From Raffaelea ambrosiae (taxonomy: Eukaryota; Ascomycota; Sordariomycetes; Ophiostomatales; Ophiostomataceae): a stretch of 64,000 bases of DNA. Made by a program: the position numbers and the translations under genes. Numbering within the stretch: the stretch's first letter is position 1; every line of letters begins with the position of its first letter. The stretch covers positions 2,126,418 to 2,190,417 of the forward strand of contig PCDI01000004.1 in assembly GCA_002778195.1 (NCBI GenBank). The letters are read 5' to 3'. Positions 50,841 to 60,985 of the stretch are shown piece by piece. The notes beneath the pieces are model-generated. The model did not search any database. It was not told the origin of the DNA and was given only the letters and a program-made list of their open reading frames with translations.

Positions 50841-52312
50841 ATGAGTGGTGAAGAGAAGATGCGCACGTCGGGCGATGCCCCGCGGGACATCGGCAGCAGC
50901 TCTGAGCCCACGCTGCCCACTGTCAACCCCGACGTCGAGAAGTCACAGCCGCCCAAGCCTGCCGTACCGGCCGCTGTCTATGTCCTGTATGACCTGCCCT
51001 TTGTTGCCATACTTACGGCTTCGCCTCATCTCCAGCTTTTCTGTTGCTAACACAGCATCTGCAGCGCCTGGATCGGACTGAGCTCATCCGTTATCCTCTT
51101 CAACAAATATATTCTTAGCGATCTCAAGTTCAGTATGTCGCCCCCCCCCCTGGAAAAAAGAACAGGAGAAAAAGAGAAAGCCACGAGAACGATGGTGAAA
51201 CCGGAAATGGGAAACAGCACTCATAGGATGCCAGATTCAATTACTGATACTCTACTTGCAAACAGGCTTCCCGGTTATCCTGACCACCTACCACTTGATC
51301 TTTGCGACCATCATGACCCAGCTGCTTGCCCGCTACACCACCCTTCTTGATGGCCGCAAGACGGTCAAGATGACCGGTCGCGTCTACCTGCGCGCTATCG
51401 TCCCCATCGGCGTCTTCTTCAGTCTGAGCTTGATCTGCGGTAACCTGACCTACCTGTACCTCAGCGTTTCCTTTATCCAGATGCTCAAGGCCACGACCCC
51501 CGTCGCCGTCCTCATGGCCAGCTGGGCCATGGGTGTTGCCCAGCCCAACCTCAAGGTCTTCCTCAACGTCCTCGTCATTGTCTTTGGTGTCGTCCTGGCC
51601 TCCATCGGCGAAATCCGCTTCGTCCTGATTGGTTTCCTTTACCAACTTGGTGGCATCGTCTTCGAGGCTCTCCGTCTCACCATGGTGCAGCGTCTCCTGA
51701 GCTCGGCCGACTTCAAGATGGACCCCCTGGTCTCGCTCTACTACTTTGCTCCCGTCTGTGCCACCATGAACCTAGTCGTGGCTCTGCTCTGGGAAGTGCC
51801 CAGGGTCACCATGGCCGATGTCCAGAATGTCGGCTTCTCCATATTCGCCTTGAACGGCATGTGCGCCTTCCTGCTCAACGTTTCCGTTGTGTTCTTGGTA
51901 AGTCGGCCAGAGAGAAGAAACGGAGTACTATCTCTGTCAGAAACTAGACTAACGAATGGGAAACAAATAGATTGGCAAAACCTCCGTCCTGATCCTGACC
52001 TTGTGCGGAGTCCTCAAAGACATCATGCTGGTTGCCGCCTCCATGCTCATCTGGGGCACCCCTGTCACCGGCCTGCAATTCTTCGGCTACGGCATCGCTC
52101 TGTGTGGCATGGTCTACTACAAGCTCGGCTACGACACCCTCAAGAGCTACTTTGCTGAGGGTGGCCGCAGGTGGGCCGAGTTTGGTGCTACCCGCCCTGC
52201 CCTGCGGAAGCTTGTGCTTGGCGGCAGCGTTGTGCTGTTGATCTTCCTGGTCTTCAGCTGGGCAGGTCCCAGTAACCTGCCCAACCTGCCCAACCTGCCG
52301 GGCCGGATATGA
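50841..52312 (+). CDS. Triose-phosphate/nucleotide-sugar transporter family protein
   Basis: Integral membrane transporter of the drug/metabolite superfamily (TPT, formerly DUF250), probably in the Golgi or ER and exchanging a sugar nucleotide or phosphorylated sugar. Exons: 50841..50986, 51056..51132, 51266..51897, 51971..52312; 398 residues, all phases closing, with CTAAC branch sites in introns 1 and 3. A soluble 45-residue N-terminus is followed by about ten hydrophobic segments. Family blocks include ILFNKYILSDLKF, FPVILTTYHLIFAT, GNLTYLYLSVSFIQMLKATT, FEALRLTMVQRLL and KMDPLVSLYYFAPVCA, then GKTS and KDIMLVAASMLIWGTPVT near the end. Aspergillus keeps a UDP-galactofuranose transporter gene beside its mutase gene, and this gene lies 6.4 kb from ugmA. 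That makes UDP-galactofuranose a candidate substrate, but this is inference and many TPT paralogues exist. Confidence 0.92.
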
Positions 52313-53727
52313 ATAGCATTATATTCACCAGACCATTGGTCCACGGGCTAAGGGCTGCTCTTGCGGCCTCCACTTGCAGACATATCCCAATCTGCCACAT
52401 CGACGAACCTTGACGCAACCTTGCGCAGTCCTCAACACTCGAAATTTTCTCCAAACTCTTTTCACTACACGCCCTTTAATAACGAATGCAGCTGACTGAT
52501 TGTGAACTTCTTTTCCTTTTTTTCCCACTCCGGCTACTTATAAGCCAACAGGATACGCATGACATGAGGATACACACAACATGAGAGAGGCCAAGCCGGC
52601 GGTGTTGCCTCGAAAGAGTTGGAACTTCTTGGATTTTCCGGTACATACGCTTTTGGGCCTTTTTGGGGATTCCTTTTTGCATCCCTCCCATGATTTTTTT
52701 TTCGTTTCCCCTTTTCACACTTCACCTGTTCGACCTTCTGTTTACTTTTAGACAGGCCAGTTAATTTAGAGGAGTGCGGTTGGTTGTTGGTTTGCTGACT
52801 TGTTGCGATCTCCTCCCTTGGAAGTATCCGTAATGTAACAAGTTTTGTTGTATTCCCTTTTTTATCTTCCTTGTCAACGGCATGAAACAATAGGTGTCCG
52901 AAATCAGACACGGGTTGGACTGTTCTCCTTTTTTCTTTTTGATCTGTTATTTTTGGTGGATTGGAGTGTCTGGGACAAACCTCATTATCGTGTTACATTT
53001 TTAGACAGTTGCGCGCGGATAGACAGTTTGTCGAAATTCAAAATACATTATTGAAATAGGAAGGAATTGCTGTGCCTGTTGTCAGGAATTGGAAGAGGCA
53101 CCACAGTTGCCACAGTCAAACTTCCGTGTACCACAAACAAGAACCCAGTTGATCATCACCTCTGGCCGTTTTGTGGCACAACCAGCCACAGCTTTGGAAA
53201 CATGGATTGTGTCGTTGATTCCTACGAGTCGACGCCAGGTAGTTCGCACGAGTACGCAAATCCCACAAACGCAGATGTTCAAGTTTTTTTCTTGTTATTT
53301 CGGTTTGTTCCAACATGGTGAATGATATACACCCCTTGACCACCCCCTTTTTCCTAGTTTGGCAACCGTTTTGCCAGCTTCCCATGATCCTCCGCTTCCC
53401 ATTTCCATTCCTGCAACCTCTGGTGCCTAACCTCGGATACATCAAACAATCGCCTCCAGGATCGGTACATCCAATCAATTCATAGGTAGTGAAAAGAAAA
53501 AGACGACGACGTTGAAAAAAAAAAGATGATTGGTCAAAGGTGCAACACAAAATGAAACAGAAGAGGGAAAGGGGAAGTTTGCCGTCAAATGAGTTTTGTT
53601 ATTTTTTTAATGTGACCCGATCGTTTGTAATAGATGCTGGATACATCGACCCCTTGTTTTTTTCCCCGCCGGAGGCAACAAAACACACAAAAGTAACACC
53701 GATAGGAACCCTTCCAACACCGAAAAA
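52313..53727. other. Intergenic between convergent transporter and eL27 genes
   Basis: Sequence between two 3' ends. It is A/T-richer than the flanking genes, and I see no open frame with a recognisable family and no RNA gene. Confidence 0.55.
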
Positions 53728-54587
53728 TTAGAACTCTAGAGAGAGGAGAGGTAAGTTAGCATCGTCGGTATGGAAAAGAGGAAACAAGCACAGCATTGGC
53801 CACGTCGCTGCCATGGAACCAGCTTATTGTAAACTCGTGGGCGGGGAAACATACTCAGAGGAGTAAAGAACCACCGGTTCTTGCCGCTCGTGTACCGCTC
53901 CTCCAGAACCTTCTTGACCGTCTTCTTGGCGTCTTCCCGCTGGCTGACCTCCTTGAAGGTGTCGTTGGAGATGACGCCCTTGAGGCCCTCAAGCTCCAGA
54001 GTGTAGCGGGTGGGCATCAGGTGGTTGTAGTTGACGATCTTGATGAACGGCTTGACCTTGCTCCGCTTCTCCTGCCGGGTCTTGGACATGCGACGGGTGA
54101 TCTTGGATGGGTAGCGCTCGATGCCGGCGACCAGGGCGTGGCCGTACGGGTGCAGCTTGTTGCCAGCATCAACGGGCTGGATGATGACGACCTGTAGTAG
54201 GAGGGAAGAAAAAAACTTGTCAGCAATCGGGTTTTCTTCGATGTTTCAAGCACAATTGCCCTGCAGCGCAGAATATGCTTCTCTCCAATTTCTTTTTTCG
54301 ATGTCCGGTTATTCCAAGCCTTGCTTGGCCTTCCATCCCACCACGCATCACTCATCGTCATGAACACACGACTGGGTTTGCGATTGCGCGAAAAGACGGT
54401 CGAAACGCCGTTCTGTGCATCGGCGGCGAAAGAGGAAAGCATTTTCCCCTTTCGTTCGAGTCTATTTCTCATCGTGACCTCATCTCTCTTTGTCTGCCTC
54501 CTCTGCGTCTTGGTTGGTCCTCACCTTCTTGCCGGCATATCTGCCGCGCGTGATGATGGCAACGCGGCCAACCTTGAGGAACTTCAT
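53728..54587 (-). CDS. 60S ribosomal protein eL27 (L27)
   Basis: Structural component of the large ribosomal subunit. Exons: 54587..54525, 54191..53855, 53735..53728; 135 residues, the normal family length. Exon 1 (MKFLKVGRVAIITRGRYAG) and the start of exon 2 carry the KOW-type motif; the rest follows the family through HPYGHALVAGIERYP, YNHLMPTRYTLELE and NRWFFTPL. The last exon is only 8 nt: the donor after CTGA joins to AGTTCTAA after a CTAAC branch site and CTCTAG acceptor, restoring the conserved ending FTPLKF. Without it the frame would run on into unrelated sequence. The first intron is long (333 nt), as is common in fungal ribosomal protein genes. The gene is divergent from NCE101. Confidence 0.96.
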
Positions 54588-55059
54588 TGTGAATGTGGGT
54601 GAAGAAGGGGTTCCCTGTTAGCTCGAAATGGCGAGAATGGTTGTCGTGGTCCGGGGTGAAAGATTGTCGACGGCGAGAATGTTTTTGTTCGGATTGGTCG
54701 TCGGTCGTCGCCTTTGGGTGTGGTGTAGTTTTCACAAGCGGAAATTTTCGAATAAAATTGTGTGGGCAAAAAATATTTACCGGCCCTCGAAAAGTGGCTG
54801 CTCAGCAGACCAATCAAATGACCTTCTTTTGGGGCTGGTGGAGCCGATCGAGGGGTTAGCCCAAAGCAGGATTTACATCACGTGCAGTGTCTCGTGACGC
54901 AGAATTTACTAGCTTGCACACGACTACGAGTTCGTACGTTGCTGGAATTGACCAGTAGTCAACCTGCTGCCTCCCCACTCACAAACAGCCACCACAAGAA
55001 ATCACAAGCAACTTCAACGACAAGTCTTCCCTCTGCAGCCCAAGCACCAGAAAAAAGCA
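54588..55059. promoter_or_regulatory. Shared promoter region of eL27 and NCE101
   Basis: This 472-bp spacer separates two divergent start codons. It contains CCAAT on the + strand at 54810-54814 and ATTGG (CCAAT on the - strand) at 54693-54697, both plausible binding sites for the CCAAT-box complex. Use of these sites is inference. Confidence 0.45.
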
Positions 55060-55346
55060 ATGTCTGCTCCAACATACATCATCTCCCGGGTCGCCGACCC
55101 TATCTTTGCTGTTTTTATTGGCGTGTCGGCCGCGGTAACCCGGATTAACCGGGAGCAGAAGGAGAAGGGCAAGTCGCCGAAGGACACCATTGAAGATGTT
55201 CGCAGGTAAGCAGGAAAAGAACACGTCGAAGATGCATTCATTAGATCATTTCGATTTAGTGTGGTATTTTGCTGTATTTTCAACTAGACACTAACGTCAC
55301 AAACAGACGTCTCTTCGGCCCGGCCGAGAAGCCAACAGCAGCATAA
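55060..55346 (+). CDS. NCE101: Nce101 family small membrane protein
   Basis: Homologue of yeast Nce101 (non-classical export protein 1), a tiny membrane protein linked to export of proteins lacking signal sequences; its biochemical role is not settled. Exons: 55060..55205 and 55307..55346, 61 residues. The intron has a GTAAGC donor, a CTAAC branch site and a CAG acceptor and joins AG|A (Arg49). The protein starts MSAPTYIISRVADPIFAVF and continues IGVSAAVTRINREQKEKG, with a single hydrophobic segment at about residues 10-27 followed by a basic, polar tail. Length and sequence match the family well. Confidence 0.93.
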
Positions 55347-55548
55347 ATAAACCACGACAAGAGCTACTCTGTCTCGTTTCCCGCCTTTCCTCTCCCCGAC
55401 ATTCGGACAGCCCAGCTGCCTAGTTCTTCTTCTCTTACATGATGCCATGCATCGCCAACAATGCGCCAACTTTCTTGAATCATCTATTTTCTGGTACCTT
55501 CCACCGGCTGTCTTCCGAATATGTCGGACAACTTGCTTTGATATCCAC

Positions 55549-56439
55549 TCATATGGCTGGCGAAGAGAACGCTGTCTTTTCGCTGCTTTCATCACCGTAC
55601 TCGTTTTTCATCATCTGTTGTACCATCTGCCCGCACAGCTTGGCCGTAGGGTTGGTTCCAACAGCCAGCCCACGGGCGATTTCGTTTCCGAAACGGCCGC
55701 CCATGGCAAAGTCCCGCGATGCTGCCTCTTCAAAGTCCAGCCTGGACCACTGAGTCAGGTGTCTGTGGCGGGTGGCGGCCATTTGGGAAAGTACAGGTCT
55801 TTCTGCATGGATGTGCTTGGCCGTGGCGTAGTAGATGGCTGCGCGCTGGGTGCACGCAAGAGACAGAGTGTTGGCCGCCGTGGGTGACATGACGGGTGAC
55901 GATTTTGGTTCTGGTTGAAGCAAGGCGATGGCTATCCCGAGATCTGACAGCACCGTACTTGCAGCCTCTGTACGCTCCTCTTCGTGGCCGACTTCGTCCC
56001 CGAGAAGTGCAAGTGCTGCCGAACCGCTGCTTCGTGCTTGGGAACCGCTGGATGCGTCGGACGAGGCGTCTCGAACCAGGAGCACGTCATCTCCATAAAG
56101 GCGTCGCAGGGCTTGGGCTCGGTTGTTGCGGGCACTGGCATAGTTGGGATACTCTTGGATGAGTGTGCCCAGATCTGTGATACTCTTCAGGTATGTTTCA
56201 ATCGGATTGGCGAACGACTTGGGTTTGATACCGGCGAGCTCCATCTCGACCTGCTGCATCACCAGGACGAGATCCCTCTCCGTTTGGCTGGCATGGGCGT
56301 ACACGGTCGGGTGGGTTACATGTGGATCTTTCGGCAGCGACGAATCCAGACGCACGGCGTCTTCTGGGTTGGATTCCGGATCCCGGATCTTTTCGAGGAC
56401 ATTCATGTCCCGTTTGCTGAGAGGCGCGATGGTAGTCAT
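55549..56439 (-). CDS. TTC36-like tetratricopeptide repeat protein
   Basis: Single-exon gene for 296 residues, starting at the ATG at 56439 (MTTIAPLSKRDMNVLEKI). It matches the TTC36 family: an N-terminal AGIKPKSFANPIETYLKS-type segment near residues 70-90, TPR helices such as YPNYASARNNRAQALRRLYG (about 100-120) and TLSLACTQRAAIYYATAKHI (about 190-210), then the C-terminal block FEEAASRDFAMGGRFGNEIA and AVGTNPTAKLCGQMV. It is longer than animal TTC36 (about 190 residues), mainly through inserted Ser/Ala/Glu-rich loops. TPR proteins bind partners; in animals TTC36 has been linked to stability of 4-hydroxyphenylpyruvate dioxygenase. Here the dioxygenase gene starts 925 bp away in the opposite direction. 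NCE101 ends 202 bp beyond its 3' end (convergent). Confidence 0.88.
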   Translation of the reverse strand: MTTIAPLSKRDMNVLEKIRDPESNPEDAVRLDSSLPKDPHVTHPTVYAHASQTERDLVLVMQQVEMELAGIKPKSFANPIETYLKSITDLGTLIQEYPNYASARNNRAQALRRLYGDDVLLVRDASSDASSGSQARSSGSAALALLGDEVGHEEERTEAASTVLSDLGIAIALLQPEPKSSPVMSPTAANTLSLACTQRAAIYYATAKHIHAERPVLSQMAATRHRHLTQWSRLDFEEAASRDFAMGGRFGNEIARGLAVGTNPTAKLCGQMVQQMMKNEYGDESSEKTAFSSPAI

Positions 56440-57364
56440 TCTGGAGGGAGATGCGGGACGTACAGCCCAAATGGGTCGAGACGAAAAATCAGACAGGCGG
56501 AAAAAAAAGAGAGAGAAGATGGTTATGATGAAACTGTTCGAATTGGGAAGGACGTGCCAGATGGCTCAACAAATGGAAAGCAGAGCCTTGACGATTACGG
56601 GCTGGCGTGGGGTAGCGGCAGACGGAGGTCGCACCGGACGATCACATTGCTTCGGACTATGCATACCTTGATAAGACCTGCTCAAATGAGCATGCACTAG
56701 CTGGTGTTTTACATCAAGGATGCCCGGCTTGCAGCTGGAAACGCAGAGGCTGATGCAGCTCACAATCACAGTGCGCGGCTTTAAGAAGGCGGGAATTGGC
56801 CGAAACACAAAAAGATGCGGCAAGCGTCGGCAACTAGCGGCTTCCCAAGGACTAGCACCAAAGCTCAGTGATAAGGGATAAGGAACGGCCAGCATTCCGC
56901 GACACCACCAACAAAGCCGAGCTGTTGAACGACGGAGGGATGTCATCATCTAGCAGCAGATTGGAGGGTTCGGATCTCAGATTTGGGCCTGTTGATACGA
57001 AGTGTCTATGGGAAAGTGAGGGGTTTGCATCAGCATGGATGGATGCTCCGGGTGGGAGCAGGTCGGGGTCTTGGCCTAGTGACACCTCGCCCTTTTCTTT
57101 GGCCATTGTCCCCCGTTTTCTTTAGCTCTCTGTCCTGTTCTGTATGATTGATACCAGTTTAAGTCCAAGCCTGGGTTTATTCGATGATCCCAGCGTCTTT
57201 TCTTGGGTCCTCTATCTCGTCAGTTAGCGAGACGAACCCTCCATCGTCCTCCCGAAGCCTGCTTTCCATATAAACCAAGCAAAATCCGCTGCCTCAGCTG
57301 CCATTCCTCTCAAAGTACTCGACCATATCTGTTCTCATTTCCACGTGTCTCCCATTCTGCTACC
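56440..57364. promoter_or_regulatory. Shared promoter of TTC36-like and HPPD genes
   Basis: This 925-bp region lies between two divergent ATG codons. A CGG-N8-CCG inverted repeat at 56623-56636 has the form of a Zn2Cys6 regulator site, the class that controls tyrosine breakdown genes in Aspergillus. Such a match can occur by chance, so the site itself is weakly supported; the shared spacer is certain. Confidence 0.4.
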
Positions 57365-58804
57365 ATGGCGCCGTCTGCTGTTTCTGACTCGCCACGAAAC
57401 TCGGTTTCTTCCCCTCTTCCCGTTGCTGCGTCAAAGCTGGCCGGCAGCAGCGCCAAGAATGGTGCTTCTATCAACGCCGGCCAGGCACCTCATCCCGTCG
57501 ATCCATGCTTCGAGGGCTATGACCACGTTACCTGGTGGGTAGGCAACGCCAAACAGGCGGCCACCTACTACAGCGCCCTCTTCAACCTGCCGACGTTTGC
57601 CTACCGCGGACTCGAAACGGGCAACCGCTACTTTGCTTCGTATGCCGTGGGCCACCATCTTGGCGGCGGGCGCAGCGAGAACCAACAGGATTCGGAGAAC
57701 AGAGACCACGACAATGTCTGTTTTGTCTTCACCTCGCCGCTGCGGTCATACAAGCACCTGCCGGCGGACGAGCCCATCTCGGATGCTGACCGGGCGCTGC
57801 TCCGTGAGATGCACGAGCACCTGGAGCGCCACGGCGACGCTGTGAAGGATGTCTGCTTCACTGTTGACTCGGTCGAGGGCGTGTACCAGATGGCGACGGC
57901 CGAAGATGGCCGGGGAGACAAGCAGCAGCAGAGAATGGTCGGTGTGCAGCCGCCGACGGTGGTGAAGGACACCATCTATGGCGGCAGTGTCACCACGGCG
58001 GTGATCCGCACGTACGGCGACACCACACACACGCTGCTCAACCGCGGCGACTACAAGGGTCCGTTCTTGCCTGGTTTCCGGGCGGTGTCTTCTTCGTCTT
58101 CGTCTTCTTCTTCTCTTTCTTCCAGCAACGGCATCCTGGCACCGCCGGCTGTGGACCTGGCGCGGATCGACCACTGCGTGGGCAACCAGGACTGGGATGA
58201 CATGGAGGCGGCGTGCGCGTTCTACGAGGAGCGCCTGGGCTTCCATCGGTTCTGGTCGGTGGACGACAAGCAGATCTGCACCGAGTTCAGCGCGCTGCGC
58301 AGCATCGTGATGGCCAGTGGCGACGACATGGTCAAGATGCCGATCAACGAGCCAGCTCCGGGCAAGAAGAAGTCGCAGATCGAGGAGTACGTTGTGTTCA
58401 ACAGCGGACCGGGCGTGCAGCACATTGCCCTGCGGACGCCGGACATTGTGGCGGCGGTGCGCGCGCTGCGGGCGCGCGGCGTGCAGTTCATTGATGTGCC
58501 GCCGACGTACTATGCGTCGCTGCGGGAGCGCCTGCGGCCGCAGTGGGACAGCAGCGACAGCACCAAGAAGTTTGACTGGCACATTAGCGAGGAGCAGCTG
58601 GCGGTGCTGGAGCGGCTGCACATTCTGATTGACTACGACGAGGCGGGCTACCTGCTGCAGCTGTTTACGAAGCCGCTGATGGACCGGCCGACGGTATTTA
58701 TCGAGATTATTGAGCGGAACAACTTTGAGGGCTTTGGTGCTGGCAACTTCAAGAGCCTGTTCGAGGCCATTGAGCGGGAGCAGGCCGAACGGGGCAATTT
58801 GTAA
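57365..58804 (+). CDS. 4-hydroxyphenylpyruvate dioxygenase
   Basis: Iron-dependent enzyme that turns 4-hydroxyphenylpyruvate into homogentisate, the second step of tyrosine breakdown and the entry to pyomelanin; cytosolic. Single exon, 479 residues from the ATG at 57365 (ACCATGG context); the open frame extends upstream only with non-ATG starts. Two vicinal-oxygen-chelate halves are present. The metal ligands are His270 (ARIDHCVGN), His353 (GVQHIAL) and Glu447 (FIEIIERNN). The first spacing of 83 residues is as in other HPPDs; the second is 94, longer than usual by about 11. The C-terminal gate helix GNFKSLFEAIEREQAERG is intact. It exceeds the usual 380-420 residues through a Ser/Ala-rich N-terminus, polar inserts near residues 105 and 185, and a Ser run (58090-58125). 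It is divergent from the TTC36-like gene. Confidence 0.95.
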   Translation: MAPSAVSDSPRNSVSSPLPVAASKLAGSSAKNGASINAGQAPHPVDPCFEGYDHVTWWVGNAKQAATYYSALFNLPTFAYRGLETGNRYFASYAVGHHLGGGRSENQQDSENRDHDNVCFVFTSPLRSYKHLPADEPISDADRALLREMHEHLERHGDAVKDVCFTVDSVEGVYQMATAEDGRGDKQQQRMVGVQPPTVVKDTIYGGSVTTAVIRTYGDTTHTLLNRGDYKGPFLPGFRAVSSSSSSSSSLSSSNGILAPPAVDLARIDHCVGNQDWDDMEAACAFYEERLGFHRFWSVDDKQICTEFSALRSIVMASGDDMVKMPINEPAPGKKKSQIEEYVVFNSGPGVQHIALRTPDIVAAVRALRARGVQFIDVPPTYYASLRERLRPQWDSSDSTKKFDWHISEEQLAVLERLHILIDYDEAGYLLQLFTKPLMDRPTVFIEIIERNNFEGFGAGNFKSLFEAIEREQAERGNL

Positions 58805-58850
58805 AAAAAAAAAAAAAAAANNNNNNNNNNNNNNNNNNNNNNNNNNNNNN
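58803..58850. other. Poly-A run followed by a 30-N gap
   Basis: Directly after the HPPD stop codon comes a run of A (to 58820), then 30 N (58821-58850), then GGGG. It is an unresolved homopolymer or small gap in the 3' UTR. Confidence 0.9.
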
Positions 58851-59034
58851 GGGGTTATGAGGAGGGAATGTGTGTGAAGGATGGTCACAGCAAGTTGAGA
58901 GAGAAACCAAACCAAAAAAAAAGGCAATGAACTACCAGAGAAACAATGCAGGTAGATGCTTTATATTGTTTATACATGCACAGTCTCTGTGCGCAAAGCT
59001 ATAGTCGTATAGCTCTTATACACATATTTCTCCT

Positions 59035-60985
59035 TTACGAAGGAATCTGCACCTTGAACACCAGGGTCTGGACATCCAGATTGTAGCCGCTGCTGTCGGC
59101 ATAGGAGAACGAGCCCGACTTGAGGTGGCCGTTCTGGGTGATAAAGTCGTTGTCGCTCATGCTAAAGAGGAAGTACTCGCCGTCCGACTGGCCAGGGTTG
59201 ACGGGGGCCAGGGCGATGGACTCCCACTTCTCGTTCTGTGTGTACGTGTGTGTTAGCAAGGGGTCCTCGCAGGGACAAAGCAGTCGGTCGTGAGGCTTTG
59301 CCATTTTGTAGAACGGCCAACCCACCAAAAGATGCGCGTCCTGGTCGCCGCCGTTGTGCAGGTTGAAGCGGGCCAGCTCGGCGTTGTCGTTGAAGTCCAG
59401 GAACGGACACAGCGTGGCATGGGCGATGCGGCTGTCGAGCACGCCGTCGCTGTCGGCGACGGCACAGGCCGCGCAGTCAAAGGCGTTGTCGCCGCCGAGG
59501 ATGTTGGTGGCGCCAGCCAGGTCGATCACGTCAATGTGGCGGTACTGCGAGGTGGTGACCGAGGCGCCGCGGCCGGCGTCGGAGTCGCGGGCGAGCACGA
59601 GGATCTGGCCGCTGGGCAGGACGTGGATCTCCGACTGGGCGGCGACGACGGGGTTCTTCTTGGCCTTGCGCTCCGGGTCGTTGTAGAACGGCAGCGGGAC
59701 GACATACTCGGCCAGGGCAACAGGAGCGCGGGGGTCGCTGACGTCGTACTTGAGCAGGCGGGTCCATCGCTCGGTCTGCTTGGAAAGGCCCTGGAGAGAG
59801 GAGGCGATGTCAGAAGGGAGGGAGGCTTGTCGGAAAGACGTAGAAAAAGAAAGCGGGCAAATATCAAAAAAAGAAAAAAGAAAAAAAAGGAAAAAAGGAA
59901 AGACAAGAAAGTGAAAACGTACACCCTCCTGATTGGCAGCGGCCTGTAGGAAGACGTAGAGCGTCTTGCCATCAGCCGTGGCCGAGAGACCTTCGAAGCC
60001 TGGCCATGGTGTTAGTGGATGACTAGGTAGCAACGAGCATCCATGCCGGAACAAACTGGCTCAGCCTACCGTGGTTGTTGTCTCGTCCGGTCGGATTGTC
60101 GGCCGGCGAGACGTCATCGCCGGCGCCGTCGTCGACGTAACGAGGCGGCGAGTCGGCCGAGAAGGAGTCGGAGCCGTTGCGCTTGGGGATGAAGGCCTCG
60201 GGCGGGCGGATGGCCGAGAGCATCTTGCCATTGGCACCGAAATGGTCTGTTTGTGGGGTTAGGAGAGAATTGGACAAAGAGGGGGGGGGGGGGGGAGAAG
60301 AGAGCGTACAAACATACGGACCGTACTCGTCCGAGACCCAGAAGGAACCGTCCGCGTTCAGCACTAGACCCTCCGGGTCGAGGGGGATGCGCTTCGAGGT
60401 CTTGTTGCCGCAGCCAACACCGCCGTAGCCGTCGCCGGTGTAGGAGGCAATCGGCAGGTCCGGGAAGCCGTCGTAGCTCAGGTGGCCGGAGCCGTCGCCG
60501 TCCAGGCCGGTCATGGGCTTGCCGTCGGGGCCGAAGAAGAGCACGGTGTCGAGGTAGGTCAGCGCCAGGTTGGGCGCGGCGCCGGTGCCGTTGGAGGCGT
60601 TGGCCACCGTCGGCACGAGCGTCAGCTCGATGCCGAACTTGTGCACGCGCGGGATAAAGTTGAGGGTGCCCTCGGTGTTCCAGCCGCGGTCTGGCAGCGC
60701 CCAGAGGATGCCCCTGTACTTGTTGGCGTGGGCGGCGTCGCGCTCCCACGTGGTCAGGTCGAGGGCAATGGAGCTGCCGAGGCCGCCGAGGGTGTCGCCG
60801 TACTTGTCGACGGCATCGTGGGCCACATAGCCGTAGCCGGCGAGCTCGTTGTACGTGTACGTTTTGCCGCCGCAGACAGTCTTCGAGGCGACTGGGCAGG
60901 AGGAGGCAACGGCAGCAGCCGAAGCCGTCGAGGCGGCGGCGGCGGCGGCCAGCAGCCAAGCGGCCGTACGACCAAAGCGAGACAT
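59035..60985 (-). CDS. Secreted phytase-like esterase domain protein
   Basis: Predicted secreted beta-propeller protein of the esterase-like phytase family (Pfam 'Phytase-like'); substrate unknown. Exons: 60985..60310, 60246..60070, 59999..59923, 59790..59326, 59235..59035; 531 residues, all phases closing. The ATG at 60985 gives MSRFGRTAAWLLAAAAAAST, a clear signal peptide ending near AVASSCP. Family blocks are GLGSSIALD, ILWALPDRGWNTEGT, RIPLDPEGLVLNADGSFWVS, DEYGPYVYHFGANGKM (rebuilt across intron 1 with donor GTACGC), AIRPPEAFIPKRN, NNHGFEGLSATADGKTLYV and YLFSMSDNDFITQNG. An earlier GTATGT next to the intron 1 donor would break the phase. Several N-glycosylation sequons (NASNGT, CGNKT) fit secretion. 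Its 3' end faces HPPD. Confidence 0.9.

Noticed and set aside
54192..54524. Box C/D snoRNA in the long eL27 intron
   Set aside because: The only D-like CTGA is part of the branch-site CTGAC, and no clear C box with terminal stem is present.
60305..60316. GTATGT donor at the first intron of the phytase-like gene
   Set aside because: It leaves the wrong phase. The GTACGC donor seven bases further on restores the family motif GPYVYHFGANGK.
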